Notes: generated by a model from the letters alone, not told the origin. A stretch of DNA of 64,000 bases from Geodermatophilus obscurus DSM 43160 (GCF_000025345.1 NC_013757.1:3968001-4032000); one strand, 5' to 3'. Shown: positions 1-8,768, counted from the stretch's first letter. A program made the numbers and translations.

Positions 1-364
1 CGACGTCGCGCACCGCCCCGTCGACGACCAGCGCGGCCAGCCCGCGAGCGGCCGCGTAGCGCGCGATGATCTCGCCGAGCAGCGCCCGGTCCAGCGCGCC
101 GCCGCCGTCGACGACGAGCACGTCGCCGGGCTGGGCGAGGTCCAGGGCGCGGTGGACGACGAGGTTGTCGCCCGGTCGGGTGCGCACGGTCAGCGCGGGC
201 CCGGCCACTCGCGGCCAGCCGCCGCCGGGCACCCGGTGCACGCCGCAGATCCCGCCGCTGCGGGCCATGCAGTCGGACAGGATGCTCGTCGGCAGCGCAC
301 GGCAGCGCTCCAGCAGGCCGGCGTCCGGACGGGGGCCGGGCGGGTGCAGCCGGCAGGTGCTCAT
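1..364 (-). CDS. RraA-family protein (HMG aldolase / oxaloacetate decarboxylase type), 3' end cut by the window
   Basis: The frame starts at ATG 364 and is still open at base 1, so only about 121 N-terminal residues are visible. They contain the RraA-fold signature: GDVLVVDGGG, then a helix, then GLAALVVDGAVRD, the strand and loop holding the metal- and oxyanion-binding Arg-Asp of the family. Members either bind RNase E or act as class II 4-hydroxy-4-methyl-2-oxoglutarate aldolases or oxaloacetate decarboxylases. The catabolic neighbours make the aldolase/decarboxylase reading more likely here (inference). A GGAG motif overlaps the end of the upstream MFS gene, whose stop lies 11 nt before this ATG, so it is probably the last visible gene of the TRAP operon. 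The exact substrate cannot be told. Confidence 0.85.
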   Translation of the reverse strand, partial: MSTCRLHPPGPRPDAGLLERCRALPTSILSDCMARSGGICGVHRVPGGGWPRVAGPALTVRTRPGDNLVVHRALDLAQPGDVLVVDGGGALDRALLGEIIARYAAARGLAALVVDGAVRDV

Positions 365-375
365 GTCGGGGCTCC

Positions 376-1692
376 TCAGGTGGGTGCGGGCAGGTCGGGG
401 GCGCGGCGCCGGCGTCCGGGCAGCCGGCTCACCGGGAGCCCGCGCGACCGGCGGACCATCCGGCGGCTGACCCGGACGGTGACCGCGCCGGCCAGGCTCA
501 GCGCCGCGGCCGTGAGCCAGGCCGCGGAGTAGGACCAGGTCTGCGCGACGACGCCGAACAGCAGCGGACCGGAGGCGGCACCCAGCGACAGGCCGGTCTG
601 CACGAACCCGGTGACCGACGCCGCGGCGTCGCGGTTGTCGCGGATGACCGCGAAGTGGAACAGCCCGGTCCACGCCCAGCCGGCGCCGTAGGCCAGCACG
701 CCGCCGGCGACGGACGCCGGCACCGTGCCCGCCGCGAGCAGCACGTAGCCGGCCGTGCCGGCGGCCAGCAGGTTGGCGATGAACAGATAGGCGCTGCGGG
801 TGGGGTGCCGGTCGACGAGCAGGCCGTAGCCGATCCGGACCACCAGCCCCAGCACCGAGCAGCCCGCGAACAGCAGCCCGGCCGCGCCCGCGTCGGTGCC
901 GGCGGCGACCGCGGAGTCGACGAGGAAGACCCCGGTCGGGGTGGCCGCGGCCGAGCCCAGGAAGCCACCGACGGTGAGCACCACCAGCCCGCCGCGGGGC
1001 AGCCCCCGGTCCGGCGCCCGGGGAGCGCCGGGCGCGCGCGGCGCCCCGCCCCGCCGCCGTCCGACGTCCCGGCCGGTGAGGGAGACCAGCAGCAGGACGA
1101 CGGCGAGACCGACGGCGCAGGCGACCGCCCACCGCCAGCCGAAGACGAGGGCCACCCCGGGGACGGCGAGCCCGCCCAGCAGCGTCGCCGCCGGGATCGA
1201 GGACTGCTTGATGCCGAAGGCGACGCCGAGCCGCTGCTCGGTGACCAGCTCGGAGACCACCGCGTTGGCCGACGGCTGGGCGACGGCGTTGCCCAGGCCG
1301 CCGACGGCCAGCCCGGCCATCAGCGCGGCCGGCGAGCCGGCCAGGGCGATGACGGTGAGCGAGGCCGTGGCCAGCGCCGCGGCCAGGGCAGCACCGCGGC
1401 GCGACCCGAGCCGCTGCACCAGCCGGCCGGCGGGCCGGGCGAGGCCGCCGGAGACGGCGAACAGCGTCGCCGCGGCCAGGCCGAACAGGCCGAGGCCCAC
1501 CTGCAGGTCGGCGCGGATCTGCACCGCCAGCGCCCCGACGAGGAAGGCCGGCAGCACGCCGAGCACCGAGACGGCCACCGCCCGGAGCACGGCGCCCACC
1601 GCGCCCGGGGACCGGGCCCGCCGGCTCGGGGCAGCGGTGCGCCGGCCGGGTTCGTCGGGGTCGGCGTCCACGTCCCCGGCCGGGTCAGCCAC
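376..1692 (-). CDS. MFS transporter
   Basis: A 438-residue protein with about 12 hydrophobic segments and MFS-like loops such as GGLARPAGRLVQRLGSRRG after the second helix. I chose GTG 1692 because its GTGGCTGA overlaps the stop of the fusion dehydrogenase; the frame is open further upstream, but that part is Arg-rich and is the shadow of the neighbouring gene. The N-terminus up to about residue 35 is Pro/Arg-rich and cytoplasmic. It is translationally coupled to the catabolic genes before it and followed 11 nt later by the RraA-like gene. It is therefore likely to import a related acid or export a product. Two unrelated importers (MFS and TRAP) in one operon suggests more than one substrate form. 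Confidence 0.85.
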   Translation of the reverse strand: MADPAGDVDADPDEPGRRTAAPSRRARSPGAVGAVLRAVAVSVLGVLPAFLVGALAVQIRADLQVGLGLFGLAAATLFAVSGGLARPAGRLVQRLGSRRGAALAAALATASLTVIALAGSPAALMAGLAVGGLGNAVAQPSANAVVSELVTEQRLGVAFGIKQSSIPAATLLGGLAVPGVALVFGWRWAVACAVGLAVVLLLVSLTGRDVGRRRGGAPRAPGAPRAPDRGLPRGGLVVLTVGGFLGSAAATPTGVFLVDSAVAAGTDAGAAGLLFAGCSVLGLVVRIGYGLLVDRHPTRSAYLFIANLLAAGTAGYVLLAAGTVPASVAGGVLAYGAGWAWTGLFHFAVIRDNRDAAASVTGFVQTGLSLGAASGPLLFGVVAQTWSYSAAWLTAAALSLAGAVTVRVSRRMVRRSRGLPVSRLPGRRRRAPDLPAPT

Positions 1693-3883
1693 GCGCCACG
1701 ACCGCGAGCGGCCGGCCGACCTGCCCGGCCAGCGCCTGCAGCGCGCGGTGCGTCTCGGCGTCCAGCGGGACACCGAGCTCGCGGCGCAGCGCGCGCTCCG
1801 CGGCGGCCCGCTGTCCCGGCGTCCGGACCGGCAGGTCCGGGTCGACCGGGGCCAGCCCCCGCAGCTCGGCGAGCAGCCGGGCGGCGCCGCCGCCGATGGC
1901 CTCCGGGTCGCCCAGCCGCGCCGGGTCGAGGACCACGACCAGGTGACTGGTGTCCGGCGACCGGGCGCCGGACCGGAACGTCAGGTTGCCCACCCCCGGC
2001 CCCGTCGGCCCACCGGCCAGGACGGCGGTGAGGAGCTCCACCAGCAGGCCCAGCCCGTAGCCCTTGTGGCTGGAGCGCTCCCGGTCGCTGCCCAGCGGCA
2101 GCAGCGCCCCCCGGCCGGGGAAGACCGCGGCCGGGTCGGTCGTCGGCCGCCCCTCGGCGTCCACACCCCAGCCCAGCGGCACGGGCTTGCCGAGGCGCAG
2201 CGCGATCTCGAACTTGCCGGCGGCGACCGCGGAGGTCGCCATGTCGAAGACCAGCGGCTCCTCGCCGGGCACCGGCACCCCGAGCGCCAGCGGGTTGGTG
2301 CCGAGGTAGGGGCGGGCGGCCCCGGCGGGCGCGACGACCGGGCCGGTGTTGGTCGCCGCCAGCCCGACCAGCCCGAGCCGCGCCGCGTCGTACACGTAGC
2401 AGCCGCTGGCGCCGTGGTGGCTGCTCCGGCGCACGTTGACCCAGCCGACGCCGTACCGCCGCGCCCGCGCGACCGCCTCGTCGAACGCGAACGTGGTGAC
2501 CGGGTGGCCGAGCAGGTCGTGGCCGTCGACCAGGGCCACCGCGCTCCCGTCGGAGTGCACGCTCGGCCGGCCGTCGACGGCGATGACGCCGTTGCCGATG
2601 GCGCCGACGTAGGCCGGCAGCCGGGCGATGCCGTGCGAGTCGATGCCCGACAGGTCGGCGTAGGCGAGCACCCGCGCGGTGTCGCGGGCGTGGGACGGCC
2701 GGACGCCGACGGCCTCGAGCACCTCGGCCGTCCACGTCTCCAGGACGTCGGCCGGCACGCGCACCGCCGGCTCCCCGAGCACCTCCACGGCCTCCACCCC
2801 GGCCGGCTCGGCGGACGGGGACGCGGGGGCCGACGGCTCCCCCGACCCGAACGCGGCGAGGACGGCGTCGGCGACCTGCCCGGTCGACGCCGCCGCTCCG
2901 CCCTCCGGCACCAGGTCGTAGGTCCACGGGCCCGAGCGCAGCACGGCGCCGACCGCTGCCCGCACCCGCTCGCCGGCCTCCCGGGTGGCGGGGAAGTGCC
3001 GCAGCAGGGCGGCCAGGGCGAGGAAGCCGCCGAGCGGGTCGACCTGGTCCCGCAGCGCCCGCCGCGGAGCCGAGCCGTGCGCCGGCTCGAACAGGCCGAC
3101 GCACCGGCCGCGGACCGGCTCGCCGGGGTGCAGCGACGCCGACCCGCACAGTGCGGGGGAGCCGGCCCGCCCGGCGGCGAGGTCGGAGAGGATGTCGCCG
3201 AGCAGGCCTTCAGTGACCAGGACGTCGGGCACCGGGGCCCCCGAGCCCAGCTCGAACGCCGCGCGGTCGACGTACCGGTGCTCGACCTCGATCCCGCGCT
3301 CGCGGGCGACGTCGCCGGCGACCTGCCGCCAGAGCCGGCCGGTGGCGTAGAGGTTGGCCTTGTCCACCGAGACCAGCCGTCCGCCGCCCCGCCGTCCCAG
3401 CACGTCGCAGGCGGTGTGCACCACCTCGGCGACCCGTTCCCGGGTCAGCCGCAGCACGTCGGCGGCCTCGCTGCCGTCCTCCCGCAGCACCCGGTCGTCC
3501 GCGCCGCCGTACGAGCCGCCGATGAGGTTGCGCACGACGGTGAGCTCGCGGCCGTCGGCGAACGGGATCTCGCGCACCGAGATGCGCAGGTCGTAGCGCT
3601 CCCGGAGCCGGTGCAGGGCGACCTCCGGGCGCGGGCACACCCCGGCCGGCACGCGGGGGTCCTCCCCCACGGCGCCGAGCAGGATCGCGTCGGCGGCGTC
3701 GCAGGCGGCCAGCGTCCCGGCCGGCAGCACGTCGCCGGTCTCCGCCGCGGCCCGGGCGCCGACCGGCCAGGGCCCGGTGACCTCGACCTCCCCCCGCTCG
3801 GCCAGCAGGCGCAGCAGCCGCGTCGGCCCGTCGAGCACCTCCTCGCCGACGCCGTCCCCCGGCAGCAGCGCGACCCGGATCAC
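1685..3883 (-). CDS. Fusion: isopropylmalate/tartrate-dehydrogenase-like domain + Ldh2-family (malate/lactate) dehydrogenase
   Basis: A single uninterrupted frame of 732 residues joins two enzymes normally encoded separately. Residues 1-345 match beta-decarboxylating dehydrogenases: LLPGDGVGEEV at the start, the VDKANLY lysine at 175, EGLLGDILSD near 225-234 for metal and FEPAHGSAP at 265-273 for NAD. Residues 346-366 are a Ser/Pro/Ala/Glu linker. Residues 368-732 match Ldh2/MDG dehydrogenases: SGIDSHGIARLPAY, RRSSHHGASGCYVYDA with the catalytic His region, LGTNPLALGVPVPG and HKGYGLGLLVELL. GTG 3883 overlaps the previous stop by four bases. Known chemistry is oxidation of a 2-hydroxyacid by the C-terminal domain and oxidation with decarboxylation of a 3-carboxy-2-hydroxyacid by the N-terminal domain. 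Consecutive action on one substrate is inference. Confidence 0.88.
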   Translation of the reverse strand: MIRVALLPGDGVGEEVLDGPTRLLRLLAERGEVEVTGPWPVGARAAAETGDVLPAGTLAACDAADAILLGAVGEDPRVPAGVCPRPEVALHRLRERYDLRISVREIPFADGRELTVVRNLIGGSYGGADDRVLREDGSEAADVLRLTRERVAEVVHTACDVLGRRGGGRLVSVDKANLYATGRLWRQVAGDVARERGIEVEHRYVDRAAFELGSGAPVPDVLVTEGLLGDILSDLAAGRAGSPALCGSASLHPGEPVRGRCVGLFEPAHGSAPRRALRDQVDPLGGFLALAALLRHFPATREAGERVRAAVGAVLRSGPWTYDLVPEGGAAASTGQVADAVLAAFGSGEPSAPASPSAEPAGVEAVEVLGEPAVRVPADVLETWTAEVLEAVGVRPSHARDTARVLAYADLSGIDSHGIARLPAYVGAIGNGVIAVDGRPSVHSDGSAVALVDGHDLLGHPVTTFAFDEAVARARRYGVGWVNVRRSSHHGASGCYVYDAARLGLVGLAATNTGPVVAPAGAARPYLGTNPLALGVPVPGEEPLVFDMATSAVAAGKFEIALRLGKPVPLGWGVDAEGRPTTDPAAVFPGRGALLPLGSDRERSSHKGYGLGLLVELLTAVLAGGPTGPGVGNLTFRSGARSPDTSHLVVVLDPARLGDPEAIGGGAARLLAELRGLAPVDPDLPVRTPGQRAAAERALRRELGVPLDAETHRALQALAGQVGRPLAVVARG

Positions 3884-4731
3884 CGGAGCACCAGCTCGCG
3901 GCCCACGGTGGTGAGCGCCCGCTCGGTGCCGGCCTCGCCCAGGCACGCCTCCAGGCCGGCCAGCCAGCCGGGCAGCGCCTGCGCCATCGTCGGGTGGTCG
4001 GCGTGCCCGAGGTCGCCGCCGAAGGCGAGCTGGTCGTGCGGGTAGACCTCGCCCAGCGTCGTCGACGGCGGCCCGTCGGTGGTGAGGATGTCGGGCAGGA
4101 TGCCCAGCTCCAGCACCACGCCGAGCCGCGCCAGCTCCGGCGCGGCGTCGTCGTCCCACCCCAAGAACGGCATGCGCGGGTGGTTGAACAGCATCCGGCG
4201 CACCCCGGCCGCCGACGCCGCCCGGAAGAGCACCAGCGCCTCCGCGCAGGTCAGGTGACCCGAGGCCAGCACCAGGTCATGAGCGGCGACGACGTCGAGC
4301 ACCTCGCGCCACGCGGGCAGCAGCGCACCGGCGTCGTCCAGCACGTCGACCTGCCGGAAGGACAGCGTCCGGTGCACCGAGAGCTCGGGTGCGGCCGCCG
4401 ACGCGACGTGCGCGGGCGCGGAGACCGTCGGCATCCACACCACGCGCCCGCCGAGCCGGGCGGCCACCTCCACCGCGTCGGGGTTGGCCCCGCCGGCCGG
4501 TGAGTTGAGGACGATCCCGCCGACCACCCGGACGCCGTCGGTCTCCGGCCGGTCCGCGGCCAGGGCCGCGCGCTCCACCGTCGAGCCCTCGTGCGCCTTG
4601 AGGACGGCGAGGTCGACGCCGACCTGCGCGTGCGCGCCGACCACCTCGTGGTCGAGCCCGTGCCGCGCGACGAGGCTGGGCGCCCCGTGCACGTGCAGGT
4701 CGGCGACGCCGTCGATGAGCCGCGGGCTCAC
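3880..4731 (-). CDS. DUF6282-family amidohydrolase-like protein
   Basis: A 283-residue protein beginning with IDGVADLHVHGAPS, the DxHxH metal-binding start of amidohydrolase/PHP-type barrels. Later conserved points are LKAHEGST near residue 45, ASGHLTCAEAL in the middle and LFNHPRMPFLGW, which together would supply further His ligands. This arrangement fits the DUF6282 family, whose members have no settled substrate. GTG 4731 forms a GTGA overlap with the TRAP permease, and its own stop overlaps the fusion dehydrogenase start, so the three are strictly co-translated. A hydrolase (lactonase, amidase or phosphatase-like) acting on the imported compound is the plausible role; that is inference from context. 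Confidence 0.75.
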   Translation of the reverse strand: MSPRLIDGVADLHVHGAPSLVARHGLDHEVVGAHAQVGVDLAVLKAHEGSTVERAALAADRPETDGVRVVGGIVLNSPAGGANPDAVEVAARLGGRVVWMPTVSAPAHVASAAAPELSVHRTLSFRQVDVLDDAGALLPAWREVLDVVAAHDLVLASGHLTCAEALVLFRAASAAGVRRMLFNHPRMPFLGWDDDAAPELARLGVVLELGILPDILTTDGPPSTTLGEVYPHDQLAFGGDLGHADHPTMAQALPGWLAGLEACLGEAGTERALTTVGRELVLR

Positions 4732-6980
4732 CGCTCCGTCCGCGGGCGGTCCGCGGTCGTGGCGCCGGCGACGGGGGACACCGGTGGCGCGGGAGCCGGC
4801 CGCGGGGCCGTCGGGCTGCTCGGCACACCCGGCCTCCCGGCCTCCGGCTCCGCAGCGGCCCCGTCGTCCGGCCCGGCGCGGCGGCGGGTGATCAGGTGCA
4901 CGACGACGCCGGCGACCATGAAGCCCGCACCGACCGCGATGAACGTCGGCGTCATGACCAGCAGTGCGATCGCCGCGACCAGGAACAGCACCCGCTCGGG
5001 GATGCGCGCCGGGCCGAACAGCCAGGCGCCGGTGACCACCGCCAGCGAGGCCACGGCGAAGACCGAGGTGACGAAGGCGATCGCCACCGTGGCGGCGCCG
5101 CCCTCGAACAGCAGCCCGACGCCGCGCGGGGACAGCACGAAGATGAACGGCACGAGGAACGCCGGCAGGGTGTACTTCCACGTCAGCCACATGGTCTTGA
5201 CCGGCTTGCCACCGGTGATGGCGGCGGCGGCGAACGGCGACAGCGCCGTCGGCGGGGAGACCTCGCTGAGCACCGCGTAGTAGAAGATGAACATCGCCGC
5301 GGCGAACGGCTCGACGCCCACCTGCTGGAGCGCCGGCGAGATGACGACGAACGAGATGATGAAGCTCGCCGTCACCGGGACCGCGAGGCCCAGCAGGACG
5401 ACCACCACCGCGGAGAAGACGGCGGTGAGCACCACGTTGCCGTTGGAGAAGTCGACGATGATCCCGGCCAGCCGCAGCGCCAGCCCGGTCAGGGTCATGA
5501 CGCCGACGATGATGCCGGCCACGGCCATGACCGGGATGACCGACAGCGCACCGACCGCGCCCTGGGCCAGCGCGTCCCACACCCGCCGGGGCGTCATCCA
5601 CGACCGCCGCTCGAGGAAGCTGAGCAGGAAGGCCAGCACGGTGGCGTAGACAACCGCGCGGAACGGCGTGAACCCCAGCACCAGGAAGAAGACGATCGCG
5701 GCCAGCGACGAAAAGTGGTAGCCGAAGCGCAGCAGCAGCCGCCAGGGCGACTGGGTCTCCATCGCCACGGTGTGCGTCTTGTGCCGCCGGGCGTCCATCT
5801 CGATCGCCAGGATGATCCCCAGGTAGTACAGGATCGTCGGGATCGTCGCCCAGATGAGCACCTCGAGGTAGGAGACCTGCAGCAGCTCGGCGATGATGAA
5901 CGCCGCCGCGCCGAGGGTCGGCGGCGACATGATCGCGCCGATGCCGGCGGCCGCCAGCACGCCGCCGCCGGCCTCCTTCGGGTAGCCGGCCTTCTTCAGC
6001 AGCGGCCAGGAGATGCCACCCAGGGTGACGGTCGTGGCGACGCCCGAGCCGGACACCGTGCCCAGCAGGAAGCCCGAAAGCGTCACCGTGCGGCCGGGGC
6101 CGGCCGGGGACTGCCCGAACGCGGCGAAGGACAGGTCGATGAAGAACCGGGTGGCACCGGAGGCGGCCAGGACGGCGCCGTAGATGGTGAACAGGATGAT
6201 GTAGGTGGCGGCGACCTCCAGCGGCGTGCCGAAGATGCCCTGCAGGCCCATGACGTTGTGCCCGACCAGCCGCGGCCAGCCGAAGTTGGCGGTGGTGAAC
6301 GGCGCCGGCATGAAGGAGCCCCAGTACGCCGAGGCGATGAACAGCAGCACGACGATCGGGACCAGGATGCCGACGGTGCGCCGTGCGGCCTCCAGGACCA
6401 GCAGGATGAGCAGCGTGCCGATGATCAGGTCGGTGTCGGTCGGCAGGATCGCGCGCCGGAAGAAGCCCTGCCAGTCCGACACCATGTAGACGGCCGGCAC
6501 GAGGGAGGCCAGCGCCAGCAGCCAGTCCAGCACGTTCGGGCGGTCGGGCTTCCCGTCCTCCTTGGCCTTGGCCGACCGCGGCCAGCCGCGGTAGGTCAGG
6601 AAGGTCAGGAACAGGCCGATGGAGAGGAACGTCGGCAGGTACACCTGCCGCGGCATCGGGTTGAAGACCCAGTAGAGGCCGAACAGGGACAGCCCCACCC
6701 CGACCACCGCGGTGACCCAGCTCGGCCAGCCGGTCAGCTGGCGCGCCGGCTTCTCCGCCTCGAACTCCGCGATCAGCGCCTCCTCGTCGATGCGGTCGGG
6801 ATCGTCGACCGGATCGGCGCCAGGGCGCTTGTCCAGGGTGGCGACGTCCACGATGCCGCCCTGCCGGTGGGCGGCGTGGTGGGCGGCCTTGTGGACGCTG
6901 TCGTGCCGGGAGTGCTCCGCGCGGGCCTGCTCGTCCTCGGTCGTGTGGCTCCGTGTGCGGCCTGGCAGCTTCATCTTCAT
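4728..6980 (-). CDS. TRAP transporter fused permease (DctQ+DctM, 4TM/12TM type)
   Basis: A 750-residue membrane protein. Residues 1-80 are hydrophilic and His-rich (HDSVHKAAHHAAHRQ); then come a four-helix DctQ-like part and a long DctM-like part with many helices. Typical large-subunit motifs are GFLLGTVSGSGVATTVTLGGI and a second inverted-repeat counterpart near GLAVPVTASFIISFVVISPAL. This fused form is characteristic of TAXI-type TRAP systems, which use ion gradients to take up organic acids. ATG 6980 sits in an ATGA overlap with the DUF1850 gene; the frame upstream is shadow. The C-terminal 40 residues are Pro/Ala-rich and cytoplasmic. Partner: the TAXI lipoprotein encoded two genes upstream. 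Confidence 0.93.
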   Translation of the reverse strand: MKMKLPGRTRSHTTEDEQARAEHSRHDSVHKAAHHAAHRQGGIVDVATLDKRPGADPVDDPDRIDEEALIAEFEAEKPARQLTGWPSWVTAVVGVGLSLFGLYWVFNPMPRQVYLPTFLSIGLFLTFLTYRGWPRSAKAKEDGKPDRPNVLDWLLALASLVPAVYMVSDWQGFFRRAILPTDTDLIIGTLLILLVLEAARRTVGILVPIVVLLFIASAYWGSFMPAPFTTANFGWPRLVGHNVMGLQGIFGTPLEVAATYIILFTIYGAVLAASGATRFFIDLSFAAFGQSPAGPGRTVTLSGFLLGTVSGSGVATTVTLGGISWPLLKKAGYPKEAGGGVLAAAGIGAIMSPPTLGAAAFIIAELLQVSYLEVLIWATIPTILYYLGIILAIEMDARRHKTHTVAMETQSPWRLLLRFGYHFSSLAAIVFFLVLGFTPFRAVVYATVLAFLLSFLERRSWMTPRRVWDALAQGAVGALSVIPVMAVAGIIVGVMTLTGLALRLAGIIVDFSNGNVVLTAVFSAVVVVLLGLAVPVTASFIISFVVISPALQQVGVEPFAAAMFIFYYAVLSEVSPPTALSPFAAAAITGGKPVKTMWLTWKYTLPAFLVPFIFVLSPRGVGLLFEGGAATVAIAFVTSVFAVASLAVVTGAWLFGPARIPERVLFLVAAIALLVMTPTFIAVGAGFMVAGVVVHLITRRRAGPDDGAAAEPEAGRPGVPSSPTAPRPAPAPPVSPVAGATTADRPRTER

Positions 6981-7552
6981 CGCTCGATCTCCAGTAGCAC
7001 GGTGGGGTCTTCCCTGGTCAGGAGCCGCCAGATCGGGACGGGGTCGGTACCCAGGGTGTGCAGTGTGCGCTCGCCCAGGTCGGTGGCGGCGATGTTCAGG
7101 ACGTCGAAGACAGCAGGGCGGGCCGGGTCGGGCTCGGCCACGTGGTGGCGGCGGTCGCCGGGCGGCGCCGGTCGCGGTGCACCCGGTACGGCGTAGTACT
7201 CCTCGAGCACGGCCACCTGGTCGGCGGCCAGCTCGACGAGCTCGAAGCGGCCGTCGGGGAGGACGCGGTACCGCTCCTCGGCCAGGGTGGTGTAGACGCT
7301 GTTGCGGTAGCTGACGGCGAACCGGTCCCCGGTCAGCGGGACGCGGGCGACGACCTCGCCGTCCGGCGTCCGGACGACGACCGCCCGGCCGTCGTCCCCG
7401 GCCAGCCCCGCGGTGGTCGCAGCGGCCCCCGCCCCGATCAGCACCGCGGCCGGCACCAGCACGACGGGGGCGAGCCACCGAACCGTGCGGCTGCGGGAGG
7501 TCGTGCCGCCGGGGCCCGCGGCGCGAGCCCCGGACCCCGACCGCACGGCCAC
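6977..7552 (-). CDS. DUF1850 domain protein, TRAP-TAXI accessory
   Basis: A 191-residue protein with one N-terminal membrane segment (about residues 28-50) and an extracytoplasmic domain. The pattern VARVPLTGDRFAVSYRNSVY followed by ERYRV, FELVELAAD and a C-terminal ALDH-free beta-rich stretch is that of DUF1850, a small family regularly found next to TAXI-type TRAP genes. It is placed between the binding protein (27 nt away) and the permease (ATGA overlap), as is usual for the family. Its biochemical role is not known; assembly or gating of the transporter is a guess. GTG 7552 is the only start giving a full transmembrane anchor. Confidence 0.8.
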   Translation of the reverse strand: MAVRSGSGARAAGPGGTTSRSRTVRWLAPVVLVPAAVLIGAGAAATTAGLAGDDGRAVVVRTPDGEVVARVPLTGDRFAVSYRNSVYTTLAEERYRVLPDGRFELVELAADQVAVLEEYYAVPGAPRPAPPGDRRHHVAEPDPARPAVFDVLNIAATDLGERTLHTLGTDPVPIWRLLTREDPTVLLEIER

Positions 7553-7579
7553 GACCGACTCCCCCCGCGCGCTACCCGG

Positions 7580-8581
7580 TCAGCCCACCGAGTCGAAGTA
7601 GGCCTGCGCGCCGGGGCAGGTCTCGATGAAGGCGACCTCACCGGCCGTCGCCGGGTCGAGCTCCTCGGCCGCCGGGTGCACGGTGAGCAGCTGTTCCTTG
7701 TTCTCGAAGATCGTCCGCGTGATGTCCTGCTGCAGCTGCTCGTCCATGTCGGTGCGGGCGACGAGGATGTTCGGCGAGACGACCTGCGGCGAGGCCTCGG
7801 TCTGGCCCTCGTAGGTGTTGGCCGGGATCTCCTCGGTGAAGTAGTAGTCGCCGTACTGCTCGGCCATCGCGTCGGTGTACTCCCCGGTCGGGATGAGGAC
7901 CAGGTCGGCGTTGTTGGCCAGCTCGACGATGGCGCCGGTGGGCAGGCCGCCGGACCAGAAGCCCGCGTCGACGGTGCCGTCCTGGATCGCCGCGACGGTC
8001 TCCGCGACCCCCAGCTGGGCACGCTCGATGTCGGCCTGCGGGTCGAGGCCGGCCGCCTGCATGATCCGGTCGGCGGTGACCTCCGAGGCCGAGCCGACCG
8101 CCCCGGGCGACACCCGCTTGCCGCGCAGGTCCTCGATCGAGGTGATCCCGGTCGCGGCAGTCGTGAAGACGTGCGTGAAGTTGTTGTAGATGTTCCCGAG
8201 CGAGCACAGCGGCAGCGCCTCGGTGAACGTGTTCTCACCGTTGGCCGCGTCGGAGACGACGTCGCCGAGGCCGAAGGCCAGCTGCGCCTGCCCCGAGGCC
8301 AGCAGCTGCATGTTGTCGACCGAGGCGTTGGTCTCCTGGACCGTGACCGTCGTCCCCTCCAGCTCCGAGCTGAGCAGGTTGGCGATGCCACCGCCGTAGG
8401 GGTAGTAGACGCCGCCGGTGCCACCCGTGGCGAAGGTCAGGGGGCCGCCGGCCTGCGCGCCCTCACCGCCCCCGGTGCCCCCGGACTCGCCCCCGCCACA
8501 GGCGGTGAGCAGGAGCGCGGAGGCCAGCGCGGTGCCGAGGAGGCGGCGGGTCGGCCGGGCGGGGATCGGGCTGGAGGTCAT
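7580..8581 (-). CDS. TAXI-family TRAP solute-binding lipoprotein
   Basis: A 333-residue secreted protein. A basic N-terminus and hydrophobic stretch end in the lipobox LLTACG, so it is probably lipid-anchored, followed by a Gly/Glu linker. The mature part shows the TAXI hallmark GGTGGVYYPYGGGIANLLS directly after the first strand, and EDLRGKRVSPGAVGS, WSGGLPTGAIVELAN later on. TAXI proteins deliver glutamate, dicarboxylates or similar acids to fused TRAP permeases. It is the first gene of the minus-strand operon, with its promoter in the gap shared with the divergent GntR regulator. ATG 8581 is preceded by an AGGAAGGCC ribosome site. Confidence 0.93.
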   Translation of the reverse strand: MTSSPIPARPTRRLLGTALASALLLTACGGGESGGTGGGEGAQAGGPLTFATGGTGGVYYPYGGGIANLLSSELEGTTVTVQETNASVDNMQLLASGQAQLAFGLGDVVSDAANGENTFTEALPLCSLGNIYNNFTHVFTTAATGITSIEDLRGKRVSPGAVGSASEVTADRIMQAAGLDPQADIERAQLGVAETVAAIQDGTVDAGFWSGGLPTGAIVELANNADLVLIPTGEYTDAMAEQYGDYYFTEEIPANTYEGQTEASPQVVSPNILVARTDMDEQLQQDITRTIFENKEQLLTVHPAAEELDPATAGEVAFIETCPGAQAYFDSVG

Positions 8582-8768
8582 CGTTGGCCTTCCTGGTGCG
8601 TGCGGTCGGGGACCCGGGCCGGCGTCCTCCCTGGTCCGGGGGCGGCTGGAGGGACGGAGCCGGAGCGGTCGGTGGCCGAGTGAACCAGCTCACAACAAAT
8701 CTTGTCTACTGTTAACGATTCGTGTGACCATCCCGATGCACAACGCCGCGGGAAGTGGGGGATCGAAC
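8582..8768. promoter_or_regulatory. Divergent control region with an AT-rich island and candidate GntR operator
   Basis: This 187-bp gap separates the divergent TAXI operon and the GntR gene. Bases 8690-8722 are strikingly AT-rich for this genome and contain the short inverted repeat ACAA-ATC-TTGT (8695-8705) and the palindrome GTTAAC (8711-8716). Such an island between a regulator and its divergent catabolic operon is the expected location of the promoters and of the FCD-type regulator's binding site. The exact -35/-10 boxes cannot be assigned with certainty. Confidence 0.55.

Noticed and set aside
655-4045. Very long plus-strand frames opposite the MFS and fusion dehydrogenase genes
   Set aside because: They are Arg/Gly/Pro-rich antisense shadows typical of high-GC DNA; the minus-strand genes carry all the recognisable motifs.
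4896-7196. A 766-residue plus-strand frame rich in Asp, Arg, His and Gln opposite the TRAP permease
   Set aside because: Antisense of membrane-protein codons gives this composition; no motifs.
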